DNA of 64,000 bases from an uncultured Flavobacterium sp. (GTDB lineage Bacteria > Bacteroidota > Bacteroidia > Flavobacteriales > Flavobacteriaceae), in NCBI RefSeq assembly GCF_946478785.1, contig NZ_CAMLDD010000003.1, positions 62,001 through 126,000 on the forward strand, read 5' to 3'. The notes beneath the pieces are model-generated. The model did no database searches and was not told the origin of the DNA. It worked only from the letters and a program-made list of their open reading frames with translations. The translations under genes were made by a program, and so were the position numbers. Below are positions 43,789 through 52,305 of this stretch, piece by piece. The number at the start of each line of letters is the position of its first letter. The first letter of the stretch is position 1.

Positions 43789-43823
43789 AAAGGGATTTAT
43801 TAAACAATGTTAATAAACCCCTT
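43789..43823 (-). terminator. terminator of the serA transcript
   Basis: On the minus strand GGGGTTTATTAA pairs with TTAATAAATCCC around a short loop, followed by TTTCTTTTTTT. It lies 24-58 bp past the serA stop codon. Confidence 0.7.
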
Positions 43824-43846
43824 CTAAAAATTTAAATTATAATTTA

Positions 43847-44797
43847 TTAGCTCAACAAAGAAATAATTTGTGAAGCTAATTCAGTACCAATTCTGTCCTG
43901 AGCTTCCCCAGTAGCTGCTCCAATGTGCGGAGTCAGTGAAATTTTAGAGTGCATCAAGATTGCCATTTCTGGTTTTGGCTCGCTTTCGAAAACGTCTAAT
44001 CCCGCAAAAGAAACTTTTCCAGAATCCAATGCTTTTATCAAAGCAACTTCATCAATAACACCTCCACGAGCGCAGTTTACGATTCCAACACCGTCTTTCA
44101 TGATTTCAAATTCTTTCTCACCAATGATGTAACCATCCTGAGCAGGAACGTGTAATGTAATGAAATCAGCTTCTTTTAATAAAGATTCAAAAGATTGAGG
44201 AACGATTGTAGTTGTAATAGACTGACCATCAAAAAACTCTACTTTTACATCTACCGAAGGAATAAAGCCATCTGCTGCGATTACTTTCATACCTAAACCA
44301 AGAGCCATTTTTGCAGTAGCCTGACCAATACGGCCAATACCAACAATACCTAATGTTTTCCCTCTTAATTCAGTACCATTTGCGTACGCTTTTTTCAAAC
44401 CTTCAAAGTTTGAATCTCCTTCTAATGGCATATTTCTGTTAGAATCATGTAAAAAACGAACACCAGAAAGTAAGTGCCCAAACACTAATTCAGCTACTGA
44501 TTCAGATGAAGAAGCAGGCGTATTAATTACATGGATTCCTTTGCTTTTAGCATAATCAACATCAATATTATCCATACCAACACCACCACGGCCAATAATT
44601 TTAAGACCTGGGCAAGCATCGATAATATCTTTACGAACTTTGGTAGCACTACGCACCAAAACTACATCTACATTGTTTTCGTTAACAAAATTAGCAACTT
44701 GTTCCTGCGCTACTTTTGTTGTAATAACTTCAAATCCACCTTTTTCTAGAGCCAGAATTCCACTTTTAGAAATTCCGTCATTCGCTAATACTTTCAT
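43847..44797 (-). CDS. serA: D-3-phosphoglycerate dehydrogenase
   Basis: A 316-residue D-2-hydroxyacid dehydrogenase that oxidises 3-phosphoglycerate with NAD, the first step of serine synthesis. The Rossmann loop is GIVGIGRIGQAT. The catalytic set is Arg in NCARGGVIDE, Glu in FESEPKP and His in TPHIGAAT. It is the short form with no ACT regulatory domain. It lies downstream of serC with a 197-bp gap occupied by a palindromic repeat, so the two may be on one transcript or separately expressed. The phosphatase SerB is not in the window. Confidence 0.93.
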   Translation of the reverse strand: MKVLANDGISKSGILALEKGGFEVITTKVAQEQVANFVNENNVDVVLVRSATKVRKDIIDACPGLKIIGRGGVGMDNIDVDYAKSKGIHVINTPASSSESVAELVFGHLLSGVRFLHDSNRNMPLEGDSNFEGLKKAYANGTELRGKTLGIVGIGRIGQATAKMALGLGMKVIAADGFIPSVDVKVEFFDGQSITTTIVPQSFESLLKEADFITLHVPAQDGYIIGEKEFEIMKDGVGIVNCARGGVIDEVALIKALDSGKVSFAGLDVFESEPKPEMAILMHSKISLTPHIGAATGEAQDRIGTELASQIISLLS

Positions 44798-44882
44798 TTT
44801 AGTTTATGTGTTTATTGGGCTAATCGTGTAATCTTAAGATTGACGAATTAACAGATATGATAATTTTTTCTTTTTTTGTTTA

Positions 44883-44966
44883 GAGCTAATTCCTGCTATC
44901 CATTACAATCTTTTATGTTTTAAAGAAAACATAAAAGGATTTCCATTTCTATCAGGGCTAGGGCTC
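44883..44966. repeat. REP-like palindromic repeat, copy C
   Basis: Begins GAGCTAATTCCTGCTATCC. The centre is a perfect 12-bp stem, CTTTTATGTTTT (44910-44921) / AAAACATAAAAG (44926-44937), with loop AAAG. It ends TCAGGGCTAGGGC. It is the reverse orientation of copy B. It fills the gap between serA and serC. Confidence 0.7.
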
Positions 44967-44994
44967 CGGTATTCAATTGATGTTTTTCTGAAAA

Positions 44995-46065
44995 CTAAAC
45001 TTTAGTTTCCAAAGCTTTCATTACATCTACTAAAACCTGAACGCTTTCGATAGGCATAGCATTATAAATAGAAGCTCTGTAACCACCAACAGAACGGTGA
45101 CCTGGCAAACCAGAAATATTAGCTTCTTTCCACAATTTGTCAAATGTTTCAGTGTGATCAGGGTTTGTCAGTAAGAAAGTGACATTCATGTTTGAACGGT
45201 CTTCAACAGCTGCAGCACCTTTAAATAATGGGTTTCTGTCGATTTCATTGTATAATAAAGCAGCTTTTGCGTCATTTAATTTTTCAACAGCAGCAACTCC
45301 GCCTTTTGCTTTAATCCATTGCATAGTTAATAACGAAACATACACAGAAAAAACAGGTGGCGTATTGTACATACTTTCTGCTTTGATATGTTTAGCATAA
45401 TCTAACATACTAGGGATTGCTCTTCCGTTTTTTCCTAAAATTTCTTCTTTAATCACTACCAAAGTAGTTCCTGCAGGTCCCATATTTTTTTGAGCTCCGG
45501 CATAGATTAAATCAAATTTAGAAAAATCTAAATCGCGTGAAAAAATATCAGAACTCATGTCGCAAACTACTGGAATGTTGGTTGCTGGAAAATCTTTTAG
45601 TTGAGTTCCAAAAATGGTATTGTTGCTTGTACAGTGAAAATAATCTGCATCAGCTGGTATTTCGTAACCTTTTGGTATATGGTTGTAGTTTTCTTCTTTT
45701 GAAGAGGCAACGATAACAGTTTCTCCAAAAAACTTAGCTTCTTTGATGGCAGCAGTTGCCCATGTTCCTGAATCTAAATAAGCGGCTTTTCCGTTTTCTT
45801 TCATCAGGTTGTAAGGAGCCATTAAAAATGCTGTACTTGCTCCGCCTTGTAAAAATAAAGCCTGGTATCCTTTACCTGTAAGGCCTAGTAATTCTAATGC
45901 CAATGCTCGGGCTTCGTCCATAACGGCAACGAAATCCTTGCTTCGGTGTGAAATTTCTAAAATTGATAATCCGGAATTGTTAAAATCTAAAATCGCTTTT
46001 GATGCTGTTTCAAAAACTTCCTGAGGTAAAATACTTGGTCCTGCGCTGTAGTTGTGTTTTTTCAT
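44995..46065 (-). CDS. serC: phosphoserine aminotransferase
   Basis: A 356-residue PLP enzyme converting 3-phosphohydroxypyruvate and glutamate to phosphoserine. The N-terminus HNYSAGPSILPQEV is diagnostic; the Schiff-base lysine is in YAGAQKNMGPAG. QGGASTAF and the C-terminal GHRSVGGYRASIYNAM complete the phosphate-binding signature. It belongs to the acyl-CoA reductase - serC - serA set on the minus strand, a common flavobacterial gene order. Confidence 0.96.
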   Translation of the reverse strand: MKKHNYSAGPSILPQEVFETASKAILDFNNSGLSILEISHRSKDFVAVMDEARALALELLGLTGKGYQALFLQGGASTAFLMAPYNLMKENGKAAYLDSGTWATAAIKEAKFFGETVIVASSKEENYNHIPKGYEIPADADYFHCTSNNTIFGTQLKDFPATNIPVVCDMSSDIFSRDLDFSKFDLIYAGAQKNMGPAGTTLVVIKEEILGKNGRAIPSMLDYAKHIKAESMYNTPPVFSVYVSLLTMQWIKAKGGVAAVEKLNDAKAALLYNEIDRNPLFKGAAAVEDRSNMNVTFLLTNPDHTETFDKLWKEANISGLPGHRSVGGYRASIYNAMPIESVQVLVDVMKALETKV

Positions 46066-46160
46066 GGTATAGTTAAAAGTCCAAATTTTTAAAAACGCAA
46101 ATTTCGGGAATACAAGCCGAAAAACCGTTAAATTATTCGCAATAATTGTAAATTTTTAAC

Positions 46161-47231
46161 CTATGTTATTAACAAAAACGATATAGTATCAACATTGTCT
46201 GCATAATCCCATAATTCCGGAGTCTGTGTTTTACCGAAAGAAATACTGTTTTTAATTAAATTATTGCTCACGACGCATTGAATTTGCTCGGCTTCAGCAT
46301 CAAGACGATTTTGCAAATCTTCTATGTTTTCATAAAATTCGTAAAAAACACTCGAAATAGGAGAAGCATAACTAGAATCTTCTTTTATTGTCAAAAAACC
46401 ATTGTCCAGTAATTTGAAATTGCTCATTAAAAAAACAGCCTTATTGTAATCGTAATTATTAGCATATTTTTCATAATGAATAACATCCTGGTATTTGAAA
46501 ATGGCTTCAAAAAAGGCGTCAAATTTATAACCTTTCGGAACAAAAATTTTGGAAACATTACGACATCCTAAACCGAAATAACGAAAAATATCCTCACCTA
46601 AAGCTTCTAAATCTTCTTTGGTTTCCTGACCATTCAAAACTGCAACAGAATTTCTGTTTTTACGGATGATCGATGGTTTGTCTTTAAAATAATATTCAAA
46701 ATAACGTGACGTATTATTGCTTCCTGTCGCGATTACGGTGTCAAAATTTTCTAATTTTCCTTCCACGAAAGTGATTTTATCTTTTAAACTTTCATCAATA
46801 AAAATTAAATATCTGGCTAAAAACGGCAATAAATGCTGATCGTTTGAAGACGTTTTAATCAAAGCTTTATTTCCTGTAATCAAAACCGATAAAAAATCGT
46901 GAAAACCAACCATGGGGATATTTCCGGCCAGAATTAAGGCTACGGTTTTTTCTTTTTTATTGGTTTGGGATAATTCAGATTCATATTTTGATAACCATTT
47001 ATCAAGGTTTTCTTCTGTTAGGGCATCTGCCCACGATTTTATTGCAAAATACACTTGTTCAGGAGTGTACCATCCGTTATGCGATTGCGAAAGATGAATT
47101 AGATCTATAAAAGCATCAAAAAACAAATCATTACCTAAAACCGATTCATTTTGAGTATTCTTTTCTTCAGAAAACTGACTCAAAAAACGGCCAAGTGCTA
47201 TAAAAGATTGTTTTTTTTCGTTTTGTAACAT
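46161..47231 (-). CDS. acyl-CoA reductase, LuxC-like
   Basis: A 356-residue aldehyde-dehydrogenase-fold protein of the LuxC acyl-CoA reductase group. ALILAGNIPMVGFHDF and VIATGSNNTSRYFEYYF form the nucleotide-binding region. The putative catalytic Cys is in FGLGCRNVSKI. It likely reduces a long-chain acyl-CoA or an acyl-enzyme to aldehyde with NADPH; the lipid product is unknown. It is the first gene of the serine operon and is divergent from a ferredoxin gene. A well-matched minus-strand promoter lies at 47272-47303. Confidence 0.87.
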   Translation of the reverse strand: MLQNEKKQSFIALGRFLSQFSEEKNTQNESVLGNDLFFDAFIDLIHLSQSHNGWYTPEQVYFAIKSWADALTEENLDKWLSKYESELSQTNKKEKTVALILAGNIPMVGFHDFLSVLITGNKALIKTSSNDQHLLPFLARYLIFIDESLKDKITFVEGKLENFDTVIATGSNNTSRYFEYYFKDKPSIIRKNRNSVAVLNGQETKEDLEALGEDIFRYFGLGCRNVSKIFVPKGYKFDAFFEAIFKYQDVIHYEKYANNYDYNKAVFLMSNFKLLDNGFLTIKEDSSYASPISSVFYEFYENIEDLQNRLDAEAEQIQCVVSNNLIKNSISFGKTQTPELWDYADNVDTISFLLIT

Positions 47232-47237
47232 AACTAA

Positions 47238-47269
47238 TTTGTTTATGAAAGGTTTTGATTGTAATTTTG
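47238..47269 (+). promoter_or_regulatory. promoter for the ferredoxin gene
   Basis: TTTG at 47238-47241 and TAATTTTG at 47262-47269 are separated by 20 bases, an exact fit to the Bacteroidota promoter form. Transcription would start near 47276, giving a leader of about 90 nt. It overlaps the transcript start region of the divergent promoter. Confidence 0.6.
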
Positions 47270-47271
47270 CA

Positions 47272-47303
47272 CAAAAATAAGCTATATTAAGTTATAAGGC
47301 AAA
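47272..47303 (-). promoter_or_regulatory. promoter for the acyl-CoA reductase / serC operon
   Basis: On the minus strand TTTG (47303-47300) is followed after 20 bases by TATTTTTG (47279-47272). Transcription would start near 47265, 34 bases before the start codon at 47231. Confidence 0.6.
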
Positions 47304-47368
47304 GCAGAATATTATGTTTGGCATTTTTTCTGAAATCTTATAATTTTTAACTCGTAACCAAGAATAAA

Positions 47369-47719
47369 ATGGCAATAATTATAACTGACGAATGCATTAA
47401 TTGTGGGGCTTGTGAACCAGAGTGCCCAAATACAGCAATTTATGAAGGAGCTGATGACTGGAGATATAAAGATGGAACCAGTCTTTCAGGAAAAGTAATT
47501 TTACCAGACGGAACAGAAGTTGATGCAGATGATGCCCAGACACCAATTTCGGATGAAGTATATTATATTGTACCTGGAAAATGTACAGAGTGTAAAGGTT
47601 TCCATGATGAACCTCAATGTGCTGCCGTATGTCCTGTTGATTGTTGTGTACCAGATGATAATCACGTAGAAGATGAAGAAACGTTGTTGAACAGACAAGC
47701 GTTTTTACATGGCGAATAA
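47369..47719 (+). CDS. 2[4Fe-4S] ferredoxin, Alvin type
   Basis: A 116-residue ferredoxin with two cluster motifs: [12 protein letters not shown] near the start and [22 protein letters not shown] after a long insertion (residues about 30-70). The spaced second motif (C-x2-C-x8-C-x3-C) is the Allochromatium-type arrangement that gives one low-potential cluster. It is a soluble electron carrier; its partner could be the divergent acyl-CoA reductase or an unlinked oxidoreductase. A clear terminator follows at 47741-47769. Confidence 0.94.
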   Translation: MAIIITDECINCGACEPECPNTAIYEGADDWRYKDGTSLSGKVILPDGTEVDADDAQTPISDEVYYIVPGKCTECKGFHDEPQCAAVCPVDCCVPDDNHVEDEETLLNRQAFLHGE

Positions 47720-47740
47720 CATTTAAAATGTTGATATATA

Positions 47741-47770
47741 AAATCCTGAGCTTGAGCTTAGGATTTTTTT
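47741..47770 (+). terminator. ferredoxin terminator
   Basis: AAATCCTGAGCT pairs with AGCTTAGGATTT (one mismatch), then a run of T. The same AATCCTGAGCT arm recurs in the terminator interrupted by the MITE at 49071. Confidence 0.8.
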
Positions 47771-47865
47771 TTGTAAATAAAATATTTAATTTATTTGGTA
47801 TTGTGCTGGTTTTTAATATTTTATTTTATTTAAATTTGGTAATTATTTTCTATTTATAATAGCCT

Positions 47866-49029
47866 ATGAAAAGACTAATATTTTTATTCGTTCTGCTTTT
47901 TACTGCTGCTGTTTTTGCGCAAAACGCTGAATATTCTATCATTATAAAAGATATAGAAACGCAACTGCCTATTGAGAATGCGACGGTGCTTATTATGAAA
48001 ACCAACCAAACTTTAATAAGTAATAAAGACGGTAAAGTAACTTTTGAATTAAATGGCGCTTCAAATGTTCAGGTTTCAGAGACTAATTATGAAAATTTAA
48101 CGCTTCGTTGGGCAGCTTTAAAAGAAGATCAATTTGTGGTTTATCTTAAAAACAGCCATAATAAACTGGATGAAATTGTAGTTTCAAAAGAAAATGCTCA
48201 AAAAAACCTTCAAAAGATTGTTTCTAATTCAAGACAAAAATTAGCTGCTTCTTACCGCTTAAAAGTGTATGTGAGAGAGTTCTTTATGTTAGATAACAAA
48301 TACTCTTATTATAATGACGGACTTGTAAATTTTCAGTTTTCAGTCAGTCAAAAAAAGGCAACTACTACATTATTAGTTGAACAAAATCGTTCTTACGGTT
48401 TATTAGAAACTGATGTCAGTGCTGATTTAATGGGATACAATCTGAATAATATCATGGAAAATTATTCGAATTTAAAATATTTCGATCCACTTTTAGATTC
48501 AAAGACAAAAAAAGAGTACAACTTTACAACCAAAGGACATCCTAATAATAAAAACTATTACATCATGTCTGTAGTACCGTTGGATAATGCAAAAACAGCC
48601 TTAGATACTTATGAAATAGTTTATGACCCGGAAAAAAAGTTAATCATAGAATTTAGTGTTATTATTGAACCGGCTCATCTTATTGAAATTGAAGAAAATA
48701 AAAAACCGGGCTCAAAAAATGTTACAAGATCAATTGTAAAGGTTAATTACAGGGTCGATGGCTTAGATTATTATGTTTTGAGTGCAAATGAAGAAATAGG
48801 ATATGATCTTGTTTTAAAAGATACAATCAAAAATATTCAGGTCCGCAATAGTTTTGTAACAACCAATTTTAATAAGCAAAACTTCACTTATAAAGAGAGT
48901 GATGTTTTTAAAGAGAAAACTCTTTTTAATAAAAAGAATAAAGTCCTGACCAAATATTGGGATATTTCCGGATTTACTGCAACAGATGAAGAGAAAGGAA
49001 TTATTGATTCATTAGAGTTTAAAATGTAA
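47866..49029 (+). CDS. secreted protein with carboxypeptidase-regulatory-like domain
   Basis: A 387-residue protein with a signal peptide (1-19, ending VFAQ) and a CarboxypepD_reg-like beta-sandwich (about 22-100: IIIKDIETQLPIENATVLI then SNKDGKVTF). The remaining 280 residues, with KLDEIVVSKENA and YEIVYDPEKKLIIEFSV, have no motif I can assign. Such proteins are common in Bacteroidota and sit in the periplasm or outer membrane. Its terminator was interrupted by the MITE. Confidence 0.78.
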   Translation: MKRLIFLFVLLFTAAVFAQNAEYSIIIKDIETQLPIENATVLIMKTNQTLISNKDGKVTFELNGASNVQVSETNYENLTLRWAALKEDQFVVYLKNSHNKLDEIVVSKENAQKNLQKIVSNSRQKLAASYRLKVYVREFFMLDNKYSYYNDGLVNFQFSVSQKKATTTLLVEQNRSYGLLETDVSADLMGYNLNNIMENYSNLKYFDPLLDSKTKKEYNFTTKGHPNNKNYYIMSVVPLDNAKTALDTYEIVYDPEKKLIIEFSVIIEPAHLIEIEENKKPGSKNVTRSIVKVNYRVDGLDYYVLSANEEIGYDLVLKDTIKNIQVRNSFVTTNFNKQNFTYKESDVFKEKTLFNKKNKVLTKYWDISGFTATDEEKGIIDSLEFKM

Positions 49030-49052
49030 TTTTTAGAAAATAACAGATATAA

Positions 49053-49303
49053 AAAATCCTGAGCTTAAACGAGGGCACTGAAAAAGTCCCCATTTCCAAA
49101 AAGTAGCTAAAAAAGCGATGAAATAAAGCTTTAATTTTATTTGTTTCCCTTTTTTTAGCTGGGTTTGATTTTGTTAGTCTATAAGTATTTATAATAATCA
49201 AAAAAGAGCGAAACTGTAATGGTTTCGCTCTTTTTTATGAAATTTCATTTTTCGTACTATAAGGACTTTTTCAGTGCCCTCGCTTAAACTCAGGATTTTT
49301 TTA
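49053..49303 (+). terminator. terminator split by a MITE
   Basis: The left arm AAAATCCTGAG (about 49053-49063) and the right arm CTCAGGATTTTTTT (about 49289-49303) would form a normal hairpin with loop CTTAAA if the 211-bp element and its duplicated GCTTAAAC were removed. In the present arrangement the arms lie 225 bp apart. Confidence 0.6.
49071..49281. mobile_element. non-autonomous MITE with 19-bp perfect inverted ends and 8-bp target duplication
   Basis: The left end GAGGGCACTGAAAAAGTCC (49071-49089) and right end (49263-49281) are exact reverse complements. GCTTAAAC directly flanks both sides (49063-49070 and 49282-49289), an 8-bp target-site duplication. The 211-bp body carries no transposase frame; it contains a strong hairpin (AAAAAAGAGCGAAAC pairing with its complement, about 49200-49236) that may restore termination. 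It would need a transposase in trans from an IS with the same ends. The 8-bp duplication is compatible with several IS families and I do not assign one. Confidence 0.85.
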
Positions 49304-49326
49304 TTGTGATTAAAGCTATTTCAGTA

Positions 49327-52035
49327 TTAGAAATTAAATCCAAGTCTGGCATAGTAATAAGCTCCGCTGAAACCCATTTGCACGGCATCCCAGTAACCTC
49401 CTGCCTCAACCCAGTCATCTTGCTGGTCAGGATAGATATTTAAAAGATTATTAGCTCCAATACTAATTTTGGTTGATTTTGAAACTTTAAATCCTAAAGT
49501 CAAGTCGGTTACTATTTTTGCTCCATAAGTATCTGTGGCAGCTTTCTTTCGATTAGCAAACAAATCTGCATCAGTTTCTGAAGGATCAGTTCTAAAATCT
49601 TCATTGGTTAAACTAGAATCAGTCATTTGATAGTCTAACAGCTTTACTTCGCTAAATCTTGTAAAAGCTAATCCGGCATCAAACCATTTTCTGCCATAAT
49701 TTAAATTTAAACCAAATTTATTTGCTGGGGCCGAAGCTAATAAGAAGGCTTTATCGCGTTCTCCAAAAAATGTTTGTTCGTCCAAATCACCATTTTTTAC
49801 TTTGTCGATTTTCATGTCATTGATGTTTCCAACTAATGTGGCACCAAATTTATTTTCGTTAATTGATTTTTTCCAGGCTAAAACAACATCAACACCTTTA
49901 GTTTTGGTATCTACACCATTTACAAAAAACTGAGCTTCATCAACGCCAAGGTTAAATTCAGTTGCATCAAAATAACCTGTCAATACAATTCTGTCTTTTA
50001 CATTAATCAAATAACCATCAACCGTTGCGGTAAAATCGCCAAAATTAGCAGTAAAACCTAAAGATGCATTTATAGCTTTTTCTTCATTTAAATTATCAAT
50101 GCCAAAAGCTTTTGTAACAGGGCTGTCATTTGATGAAAGCAATACTTCTGTTGCGCCTCCTGAACTAAAGTTTGTAAAACGTAAATTATAATAAATTTGT
50201 GCTAATGATGGTGCACGGAAACCGGTACTAACAGATCCTCTTAAATTAATATGATCACTAAGTTTAAGTCTGGAGGCTAATTTTCCGTTTACAGTACTTC
50301 CAAAATCGCTATAATTTTCAAAACGAACTGCACCACTTACCATGAGTGCATTGGTGATGTCTAATTCTGCATCAGTATATAAAGAAAAATTATTACGGCT
50401 TTCATTTACTTCATTTAAAGGACTGTATCCCGGAAAACCTTGCGAGCCTCCTGGTCTTGGCTCACCAGAAATAGGGTCGACAGGAGCACTTTGAGTTGTG
50501 GGATCTGTAATAGGAACTCTATTTGTATCATAAGTAGCATAGGAACCTATTTCTCCGGCAAAAATTTCAAATTGCTCTACTCTAAACTCCGTTCCAAAAG
50601 CTATGTTTAGTCCTCTAAGAATGTTACCATAATTTTTTGAAACATCTAAATTGGTTGTGTTTTGAAGCAAACTATGTCCACCCGCATCAAACTCAGTTGG
50701 AGAGTTTTCTTCAAGAGAAGCGTTAATTGTTCCTTCTACATTATAATGAAATTTATTTTTTCCGAAAGTATTACTAAAATCCCATTTCCATCCTCCGGAA
50801 GTTTCTGTTCTAATTCCTGCAGCAATCGAATTATCATTTATTTTTGATGTAATTCTTGGTGTATAACCGCCCGGATAAATAGCTTCCACAACTCTTTCAC
50901 CATCATTTCTGGTAAAAGCATAGGCATCAGTATCTCTGAAATTACTTCCGCCAAAAGCATAAAATTGTGTTTTTTCAGAAATTGGAACAGCAAGATTTAC
51001 AAATAAATTCACGCCCTGAATTTCAGCTTCTCCAAAACCTTTTCTAAAATCAAAACCAGGTCGTAATGTTTTGTTTTTATTCAAAAATTCACCGGTAACA
51101 TTCAAGTAACCTCCTTTAGTTCCAATTGCTGTACCATAATTAGCAGATACTTTTACAGATCCACCGTCGAAATTCTGATTCTTCCCAAATGAATTTCCAT
51201 TACCATTTTTGTCTAATCTGTAGCCTTCTGTGTTCGCTGTTCCAATAGGGAAATCTCCTTTTGCATCAGTATTAAATGCGCCATAAGTTATAGCTCCTGT
51301 AAATTCATTTACATTGTCATTAGTCACAATATTAATAACTCCGGAGATGGCATCAGAACCATATTGTGCCGCAGCACCGTCTCTTAAAATTTCAATTCTT
51401 TTGATAGAAGCAGCCGGAATCGCGTTTAAATCTGTTCCTGTATTTCCACGTCCGCGAGTTCCAAAGAGATTGATGAGTGATGATTGGTGTCTTCTTTTTC
51501 CGTTAATCAAAACCAAAGTCTGATCTGGTCCCATACCTCTCAAAGAAGCTGGATCAACGTGGTCAGCCCCGTCAGAACCAGATTGTTTGTTGGCATTGAA
51601 CGAAGGAGCAACATATTGTAAAAGTTCGTTGATTTCTAATTTTCCACTTTGAGTTGTAACTTCTTTTACGTTAATAACATCAATAGGGACGGCTGAATTT
51701 ACAACAGTTCTTTTAGCATTTCTGGACCCCACTACCACAACATCGTTTAAAATCTGACCTCCGCTCTCATCCAGAGTAATATTCATGCTTCCGGTAGCCG
51801 ATTTTTCGACAGTTTCAAAACCTACATAACTAAATACTAATGTGGCACCTTCTTTTACTTTTATTTTAAAACCTCCTTCAAAATCTGTTGAAACACCATT
51901 TTGAGTTCCTTTTTCAACAATATTTACTCCCGGAAGTGGCGATCCGGATTTATCCTTAACTACACCCGAAACCTCTTTTTGGGCGAAAATAAACGCTGAA
52001 TTCAGCAGGAATAATAATAATGCAATCTTTCTCAT
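49327..52035 (-). CDS. TonB-dependent outer-membrane receptor
   Basis: A 902-residue receptor with a signal peptide (1-18, ending IFAQ). A CarboxypepD_reg_2 domain (about 20-100: SGVVKDKSGSPLPGVNIVEKG) is followed by a plug domain (about 108-230, with SLRGMGPDQTLVLINGKRR and AAQYGSDAISGVINIVT). A 22-strand barrel runs to the terminal ARLGFNF. No SusD gene is adjacent, so it is not of the SusCD type; siderophore, haem, vitamin or peptide uptake are all possible. No Fur-like or ECF-controlled promoter is obvious in the 270-bp gap shared with ychF. Confidence 0.93.
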   Translation of the reverse strand: MRKIALLLFLLNSAFIFAQKEVSGVVKDKSGSPLPGVNIVEKGTQNGVSTDFEGGFKIKVKEGATLVFSYVGFETVEKSATGSMNITLDESGGQILNDVVVVGSRNAKRTVVNSAVPIDVINVKEVTTQSGKLEINELLQYVAPSFNANKQSGSDGADHVDPASLRGMGPDQTLVLINGKRRHQSSLINLFGTRGRGNTGTDLNAIPAASIKRIEILRDGAAAQYGSDAISGVINIVTNDNVNEFTGAITYGAFNTDAKGDFPIGTANTEGYRLDKNGNGNSFGKNQNFDGGSVKVSANYGTAIGTKGGYLNVTGEFLNKNKTLRPGFDFRKGFGEAEIQGVNLFVNLAVPISEKTQFYAFGGSNFRDTDAYAFTRNDGERVVEAIYPGGYTPRITSKINDNSIAAGIRTETSGGWKWDFSNTFGKNKFHYNVEGTINASLEENSPTEFDAGGHSLLQNTTNLDVSKNYGNILRGLNIAFGTEFRVEQFEIFAGEIGSYATYDTNRVPITDPTTQSAPVDPISGEPRPGGSQGFPGYSPLNEVNESRNNFSLYTDAELDITNALMVSGAVRFENYSDFGSTVNGKLASRLKLSDHINLRGSVSTGFRAPSLAQIYYNLRFTNFSSGGATEVLLSSNDSPVTKAFGIDNLNEEKAINASLGFTANFGDFTATVDGYLINVKDRIVLTGYFDATEFNLGVDEAQFFVNGVDTKTKGVDVVLAWKKSINENKFGATLVGNINDMKIDKVKNGDLDEQTFFGERDKAFLLASAPANKFGLNLNYGRKWFDAGLAFTRFSEVKLLDYQMTDSSLTNEDFRTDPSETDADLFANRKKAATDTYGAKIVTDLTLGFKVSKSTKISIGANNLLNIYPDQQDDWVEAGGYWDAVQMGFSGAYYYARLGFNF

Positions 52036-52187
52036 GATTAATGGTTTTTTAGTTTATTTTTTGTTTTGAGTTTTTATAAAATTACCATTTTTTAACAAAA
52101 ACTTAATAAAAAGTTTTAAATTTTTTAAGAAAAACCCTAAAATTATATTAATGCACATTTTTACTTCACTTACGAGCTATTAAATAT

Positions 52188-52195
52188 TATATTTG
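52188..52195 (+). promoter_or_regulatory. -7 box for ychF
   Basis: TATATTTG fits TAnnTTTG. Transcription would start about 105 bases before the ATG at 52306. No good TTTG at the -33 position. Confidence 0.35.
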
Positions 52196-52305
52196 CAAAA
52201 TTTTAAAGCCAAAAAATATCATTTTGGCATAATTGAAAATCCATGTAGATCATAAATTCCATTATCGTACAAGAATTAATGGTTAAAAAATAAATAGAAC
52301 AACAG

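Noticed and set aside
49071..49281. Complete insertion sequence
   Set aside because: At 211 bp the element is too short for a transposase, so it is called non-autonomous.
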